Source of the DNA: JBCBJZ01 sp038522635
GTDB lineage: Bacteria > Pseudomonadota > Alphaproteobacteria > Rhizobiales > Hyphomicrobiaceae
DNA length: 8,411 nt
Assembly: GCA_038522635.1 (NCBI GenBank)
Contig: JBCBJZ010000154.1
Coordinates: 1 to 8,411 of the forward strand
Direction: 5' to 3'
The notes beneath the pieces were generated by a model. The model was not told the origin of the DNA. It did not search any database and worked only from the letters and a program-made list of their open reading frames with translations. The stretch's first letter is position 1. Every line of letters starts with the position of its first letter. Made by a program: the position numbers and the translations under genes. Shown here in pieces: positions 5,236 through 8,411 of the stretch.

Positions 5236-5970
5236 ATGGCCATCCGCACCGCACTTTTCGGATTGACCGCGGTTACCGCCTTCAGTGCGGCCACCGTGAT
5301 CGGCCTCGGCGCCACAACTGACAGCGCCAACGCACAAAACCGTGACCGGCTGTTTGAACGCAGCGTTGATGACCGCCGGGCCGAGCGTCGCGCCCAAAGG
5401 CGCGCGGATAGACAAGCTGCCCAAAGGCGCGCTGACAGACAAGCCGCCCAGAGGCGCGCAGACCGGGAAGCTGCCGAGCGCCGCATTTTCGAAGCCCGCC
5501 GCCGCACCGACCGTGGCGCCCCTAACCTGCCGGACTTGCGCCGTGCAAACCGCCGCGCTGCTGAACGGGCCGCTGCCCTTCGCGCTGAACGCCGCGCCGC
5601 TGCCCGGTTCGCCGCTGAACGAGCCCGCGAACGTGACCGTCGTATCAACCGCCGCCTGCGCAACGACCAAATCGTGATCGCGCGTCGCGGTTCAGGCGTG
5701 CGCCGCCCCTTCGGTGTCCGCCGCATCCGGGCCCGCGGTGTTGCCGTCAGCGGTCGCCTGCCGATCTCAGCGATGCGCTTCCGGGCCCGTCGTCAGGCGG
5801 TGCAGAACTGGCGCCGGAAAGTGCGTGCCCTTTACGGTCGCCGCTTCTCCTTCTGGGCGCTGGCACGCAACAAGCGTGTGAACTGCACGCGCGTTGGCCC
5901 GAACCGGGTTGCTTGCCGGGTTGCTGCCAAGCCGCGCAACGCCCTGCGCCTGACCCGTCTCGGCTTCTAA
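5236..5970 (+). CDS. Secreted Arg/Ala-rich protein with C-terminal Trp/Cys mini-domain, function unknown
   Basis: 244 aa; I do not recognise a named function. Seen: a Sec-type signal peptide (basic start, hydrophobic core at about 5-25, cleavage expected after ANA at residue 33). The mature part is extremely basic: by hand count 66 Arg in the whole protein, about 31% of the mature chain. Residues 45-141 are Arg/Ala/Glu/Asp-rich and likely helical, with three 9-residue repeats of AQRRADRQA type (53-79). The C-terminal segment at about 186-234 has ordered features: W192, Y200-G201, F204, W207, C217 and C227. The two Cys could form a periplasmic disulfide. Similar small W...YG...W...C...C modules occur in exported proteins of Rhizobiales as far as I recall, without known role. 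Expression context: strong ribosome site, a structured leader upstream, and a strong terminator downstream, so it is a single-gene transcript. An envelope or anionic-polymer binding role is only a guess. Confidence 0.85.
   Translation: MAIRTALFGLTAVTAFSAATVIGLGATTDSANAQNRDRLFERSVDDRRAERRAQRRADRQAAQRRADRQAAQRRADREAAERRIFEARRRTDRGAPNLPDLRRANRRAAERAAALRAERRAAARFAAERARERDRRINRRLRNDQIVIARRGSGVRRPFGVRRIRARGVAVSGRLPISAMRFRARRQAVQNWRRKVRALYGRRFSFWALARNKRVNCTRVGPNRVACRVAAKPRNALRLTRLGF
5392..5472 (+). repeat. Three 27 bp tandem repeats in the Arg-rich gene
   Basis: Units at 5392-5418, 5419-5445 and 5446-5472, each starting GCCCA(A/G)AGGCGCGC, plus a degenerate start of a fourth at 5473. They encode AQRRADRQA, AQRRADRQA and AQRRADREA. 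Codons differ slightly between units, so the triplication is not brand new. Confidence 0.9.
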
Positions 5971-6021
5971 ACTGAGGCGCCGATCACAACACCGCTCGCC
6001 CTGAAATTTGTGCGGGCAAAA

Positions 6022-6057
6022 GGAAAAGGAGCGGCGCCGCCACGCCGCTCCTTTTCT
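6022..6057. terminator. Strong hairpin terminator between convergent genes, likely bidirectional
   Basis: AAAAGGAGCGGC (6024-6035) pairs perfectly with GCCGCTCCTTTT (6044-6055) around an 8-nt loop. One more G-C pair (6023/6056) and a G-U pair (6022/6057) extend it. The stem is GC-rich with a T-run on the plus side (CCTTTTC) and a T-rich end on the minus side. It lies 53 bp after the Arg-rich gene and 85 bp after the convergent phaR stop, so it can serve both. Confidence 0.85.
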
Positions 6058-6141
6058 AATGGTCGCTTCTGGGCAACCACTTTCGTCCCTTTCGTGGTGC
6101 AACAACGCTTCGCTGCGCCCGCCGACCACCACTGGCAGGTG

Positions 6142-6825
6142 TCAGTCGGAGCGCTTCGCAGCCACCATGGCTTCAAGCTGATGCTGCATCGCTGCCAATT
6201 GCGCGCGCATCGTCTCCAACTCGTCAGCCGCCTTGGACTTTGCATCTCCGGCCGCCGCCGGCTCAGCCGAGCCGTTGGCCTTCGCAGCCGCTTTCGGCGC
6301 AGTGCCGGCGCCGTTATTCGCCTCGCCTGCAGCACCGGCCGCCTGGCCGTTCGCGCCGAACGGCTGAAACATTGACACGGCCTGCTCAAACATCGCCAAG
6401 TTCTTGCGCGCCTGCTCCTGATACATCTCAAACGGGCTGCCGAACGCATCAGCCCACTGCTGACCGAACCGCTCACGTTCCTTCGACAGCGTGTCGAGGG
6501 AAACCTGGAGGTAGCTCGGCACCATGTGCTCGATCGACTGGCCGTAAAAGCGAATGAGTTGGCGCAGGAACGGCGTCGTCAGCATGGGGTTGTTGCCCGG
6601 CCGGCTTTCCTGCTCGACGATGATTTGCGTCAAGACGCTGTGCGTCAGGTCATCGCCGCTCTTGGCATCGAACACGATGAAGTCGCGCTCAGCCCGCACC
6701 ATCTCAGCCAGGTCGTCCAAGGTGACATAGCTGCTGGTTTCGGTGTTGTAGAGCCGCCGGTTCGCATATTTTTTGATCACGACCTGCGCTGTCGGATCGG
6801 CTTTCCCATTGGCTTTCTTCGACAT
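6142..6825 (-). CDS. phaR: Polyhydroxyalkanoate synthesis repressor PhaR
   Basis: 227 aa from the chosen start. PhaR binds DNA upstream of phasin and PHA genes and leaves it when it binds nascent PHA granules, so phasin is made only with polymer present. Seen: the N-terminal PHB/PHA accumulation regulator DNA-binding domain (about 15-77), with IKKYANRRLYNTETSSYVTL (17-36) as its hallmark and TQIIVEQES (66-74). The PHB_acc region follows (about 82-120: TPFLRQLIRFYGQSIEHMVPSYL). An amphipathic phasin-like stretch with FGSPFEMYQEQARKNLAMFEQ lies at about 128-148, then an Ala/Gly/Asn-rich linker (157-198) and a short coiled coil (200-222). I chose ATG 6825 (MSKKANGK), typical of homologues; an in-frame ATG at 6864 would add 13 residues but runs through the likely promoter. 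Divergent from phaA, the usual alphaproteobacterial arrangement. Confidence 0.95.
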   Translation of the reverse strand: MSKKANGKADPTAQVVIKKYANRRLYNTETSSYVTLDDLAEMVRAERDFIVFDAKSGDDLTHSVLTQIIVEQESRPGNNPMLTTPFLRQLIRFYGQSIEHMVPSYLQVSLDTLSKERERFGQQWADAFGSPFEMYQEQARKNLAMFEQAVSMFQPFGANGQAAGAAGEANNGAGTAPKAAAKANGSAEPAAAGDAKSKAADELETMRAQLAAMQHQLEAMVAAKRSD

Positions 6826-6844
6826 GGATCGCCCGCTGATCAAA

Positions 6845-6873
6845 ATTGTCTTGCACTGCAGCATTCATATCAC
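6845..6873 (-). promoter_or_regulatory. Candidate phaR promoter with internal TGCA palindrome (possible PhaR operator)
   Basis: On the minus strand GTGATA (6868-6873 reversed) and GACAAT (6845-6850 reversed) are 17 bp apart, each matching 4 of 6 consensus bases. The spacer contains TGCAGTGCA (6852-6860 reversed). PhaR proteins are known to recognise TGC/GCA-containing dyads, so this would place the repressor between -35 and -10. The promoter and operator are inferred, not shown. Confidence 0.4.
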
Positions 6874-7158
6874 GAGCAACCTGCTGAATTCCAGCGGTTT
6901 CTCGGACTGCACATCCTTAAGGGCCGGTGATGCCTCCTTCGCGGTGGGACCAACGCCGCTCCTCACCTGTGGCCTGACACGCGGTCTCGCATCTGACGCA
7001 CGGGCGATGAAACGTGAGCCCCATCCCGGCGAAAGCGCCGCGTGACAGGCGCGCGACAAGGCCGAACACCTGCGTTATAGAGTGGCGAAAGCTGTACGCG
7101 TTGGCGCTATTTACGCAACGCACAAGCATGCCCTTTTGAGCTCAACCCCAAAACCACA

Positions 7159-7180
7159 TCGAACGTTCGAGGAGAGATTA
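7159..7180 (+). promoter_or_regulatory. phaA ribosome site next to a 12 bp palindrome
   Basis: AGGAG at 7170-7174 stands 6 nt before ATG 7181 and decides this start over the in-frame upstream codon at 7082. The perfect palindrome TCGAACGTTCGA (7159-7170) abuts it on the left and shares one base with it. Confidence 0.75.
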
Positions 7181-8365
7181 ATGAGCCAAGACGACACGAT
7201 CGTCATCGCCAGCGCGGCGCGCACCCCCGTTGGCTCCTTTAACGGCGCGCTTGCCACCATGCCCGCGCACGACCTGGGGAGCGTGGCCATCAAGGCTGCC
7301 ATCGAACGCGCGGGGATAGAGCCGGGCGATGTGCACGAAGTGATCATGGGCCAGATCCTCGATGCCGGCGCCGGTCAGAACCCGGCCCGTCAAGCCTCGA
7401 TCAACGCAGGGATCCCGGTTGACGCGCCCGCTTGGGGCATGAACCAGCTGTGCGGCTCGGGCCTGCGCGCGGTGGCGCTCGGTGCCCAGCAGATCCAGGA
7501 CGGCTCCTCGCAGATCGTAATCGCTGGTGGTCAGGAAAGCATGAGCCAGGCGCCGCACTGCTCCCACATGCGCGACGGCACCAAGATGGGCGACACCAAG
7601 TTCATCGACACCATGATCAAGGACGGCCTGTGGGACGCCTTCAACGGCTATCACATGGGCACCACGGCCGAGAACGTCGCGCGCCAATGGCAGATCACGC
7701 GCGAAGAGCAGGACAACTTCGCCGTCGCTTCACAAAACAAGGCTGAAGCGGCCAAGAAAGCCGGCAAATTCAAAGACGAAATCACACCGGTGACGATCAA
7801 GACCCGCAAGGGCGAGATCGTGGTCAGCGATGATGAGTACATCCGTGAGGGCGCAACCTACGATTCCGTTGCGAAGATGCGCCCGGCGTTCGAAAAAGAA
7901 GGCACGGTCACCGCGGCCAACGCCAGCGGCATCAACGATGGCGCAGCAGCCCTCGTTCTGATGAGTGCCAGCGAAGCTGAAAAACGCGGCATCAAGCCGA
8001 TGGCCAAAATCGTTTCGTGGGCGCACGCGGGCGTCGATCCTTCGATCATGGGGACCGGGCCGATCCCTGCTTCGCAGAAGGCGCTTGAGAAAGCCGGCTG
8101 GGGCGTTGAGGACCTCGACCTGATCGAGGCGAACGAAGCGTTCGCGGCGCAAGCCTGTGCGGTCAACAAAGGGCTGGGCTGGGATACTGACAAGGTCAAC
8201 GTCAACGGCGGTGCGATCGCCATCGGCCACCCGATCGGTGCTTCGGGCGCGCGCGTGCTGACCACGCTGCTGTTCGAGATGGACCGTCGCGACGCGAAGA
8301 AGGGCTTGGCCACGCTGTGCATCGGTGGCGGCATGGGCATCGCCACCATCATCGAGCGCGTCTGA
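7181..8365 (+). CDS. phaA: Acetyl-CoA acetyltransferase (beta-ketothiolase) PhaA
   Basis: 394 aa, full length. A cytosolic biosynthetic-type thiolase that condenses two acetyl-CoA into acetoacetyl-CoA, the first step toward polyhydroxybutyrate; also reversible in acetoacetate use. All catalytic elements are present: nucleophile C91 in NQLCGSGLRAV, the NEAFA loop (318-322, N318), H350 in GHPIGASGAR, and C380 in CIGGGMG. The order and spacing fit the Zoogloea enzyme (C89, N316, H348, C378) shifted by two. N-terminal IASAARTPVGSFNG (9-22) and the GGQESMSQAPH segment (117-127) are also typical. Start 7181 is chosen for its ribosome site and homologue length. It faces phaR, which supports PHA metabolism. 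The acetoacetyl-CoA reductase phaB often follows phaA; no such start is visible in the 46 bases left in the window. Confidence 0.97.
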   Translation: MSQDDTIVIASAARTPVGSFNGALATMPAHDLGSVAIKAAIERAGIEPGDVHEVIMGQILDAGAGQNPARQASINAGIPVDAPAWGMNQLCGSGLRAVALGAQQIQDGSSQIVIAGGQESMSQAPHCSHMRDGTKMGDTKFIDTMIKDGLWDAFNGYHMGTTAENVARQWQITREEQDNFAVASQNKAEAAKKAGKFKDEITPVTIKTRKGEIVVSDDEYIREGATYDSVAKMRPAFEKEGTVTAANASGINDGAAALVLMSASEAEKRGIKPMAKIVSWAHAGVDPSIMGTGPIPASQKALEKAGWGVEDLDLIEANEAFAAQACAVNKGLGWDTDKVNVNGGAIAIGHPIGASGARVLTTLLFEMDRRDAKKGLATLCIGGGMGIATIIERV

Positions 8366-8387
8366 CTCAGAGGAGAAGCTCATCGCC

Positions 8388-8407
8388 GCCCACGGACACG
8401 CGTGGGC
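8388..8407 (+). terminator. Small hairpin after phaA, possible terminator cut by window end
   Basis: GCCCACG (8388-8394) pairs with CGTGGGC (8401-8407) around 6 nt, 22 bp after the phaA stop. Whether a T-tract follows cannot be seen because the window ends at 8411. Confidence 0.3.
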
Positions 8408-8411
8408 CGAC

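Larger units (their letters stand above)
6826..7180. other. 355 bp phaR-phaA divergent intergenic region
   Basis: No supported gene; short open frames here have no start context or composition of their own. The phaR side holds a candidate promoter and TGCA palindrome. The phaA side holds an inverted repeat GCGTTG (7098-7103) with CAACGC (7116-7121), a GCATGC at 7126-7131 and the palindrome at 7159-7170. TTATAG at 7075-7080 could be a phaA -10 box, but no good -35 box stands 16-18 bp before it. Confidence 0.6.

Noticed and set aside
5161..5726. Long open frames on the minus strand and in another plus frame across the Arg-rich gene
   Set aside because: They arise from the 27 bp repeats and GC-rich codons. 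Only the 5236-5970 frame has a strong ribosome site, a signal peptide and ordered C-terminal features.
6865..7059. Short minus-strand open frame (64 codons) between phaR and phaA
   Set aside because: No domain, no ribosome site I can support, and it would overlap the phaR promoter region.
7082..7180. N-terminal extension of PhaA by 33 residues
   Set aside because: The ATG at 7181 has an excellent ribosome site and gives the usual thiolase length and residue numbering.
8366..8387. GAGGAG after the phaA stop as the ribosome site of a following gene such as phaB
   Set aside because: No ATG, GTG or TTG stands at a proper distance within the window, and a small hairpin follows.

Overview
The window looks like chromosomal DNA from a GC-rich alphaproteobacterium, probably of the Hyphomicrobiales/Rhizobiales type. 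The grounds are the high GC of every gene and the gene content: an alphaproteobacterial-style SPOR protein, an ELM1-family protein, PhaR facing PhaA, and a secreted Arg/Ala-rich protein with a small C-terminal Trp/Cys domain. This placement is inference from family knowledge; no search was run. I see no transposase, integrase, tRNA, rRNA, CRISPR array or phage gene.

Layout, left to right: (1) a membrane-anchored protein with a C-terminal SPOR-like domain (88-1107, +); (2) a convergent CPBP-type intramembrane protease homologue (1147-1905, -), with an ELM1-family protein (1979-3229, -) 73 bp upstream on the same strand, possibly its operon partner; (3) a divergent intergenic region with short palindromes, then an Lrp/AsnC regulator (3438-3926, +) and a beta-hydroxyacid dehydrogenase of the 3-hydroxyisobutyrate dehydrogenase family (4020-4901, +), separated by a 93 bp gap that carries a 19 bp inverted repeat; (4) a 334 bp gap holding three successive inverted repeats, the last one large and nested, in front of the secreted Arg-rich protein (5236-5970, +); (5) a strong hairpin terminator shared with the convergent phaR gene (6142-6825, -); (6) a 355 bp phaR-phaA divergent region and phaA acetyl-CoA acetyltransferase (7181-8365, +).

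The clearest functional unit is the PHA pair. PhaA condenses two acetyl-CoA into acetoacetyl-CoA, the first step of polyhydroxybutyrate synthesis, and PhaR is the repressor that senses the polymer. A TGCA-spaced palindrome sits inside the likely phaR promoter and fits autorepression. The Lrp regulator probably controls the dehydrogenase beside it.

I did not find a clear new multi-gene system. The least explained parts are the structured region at 5049-5202 together with the very basic exported protein behind it, the 27 bp in-frame repeats in two different genes, and the inverted repeat in front of the dehydrogenase.
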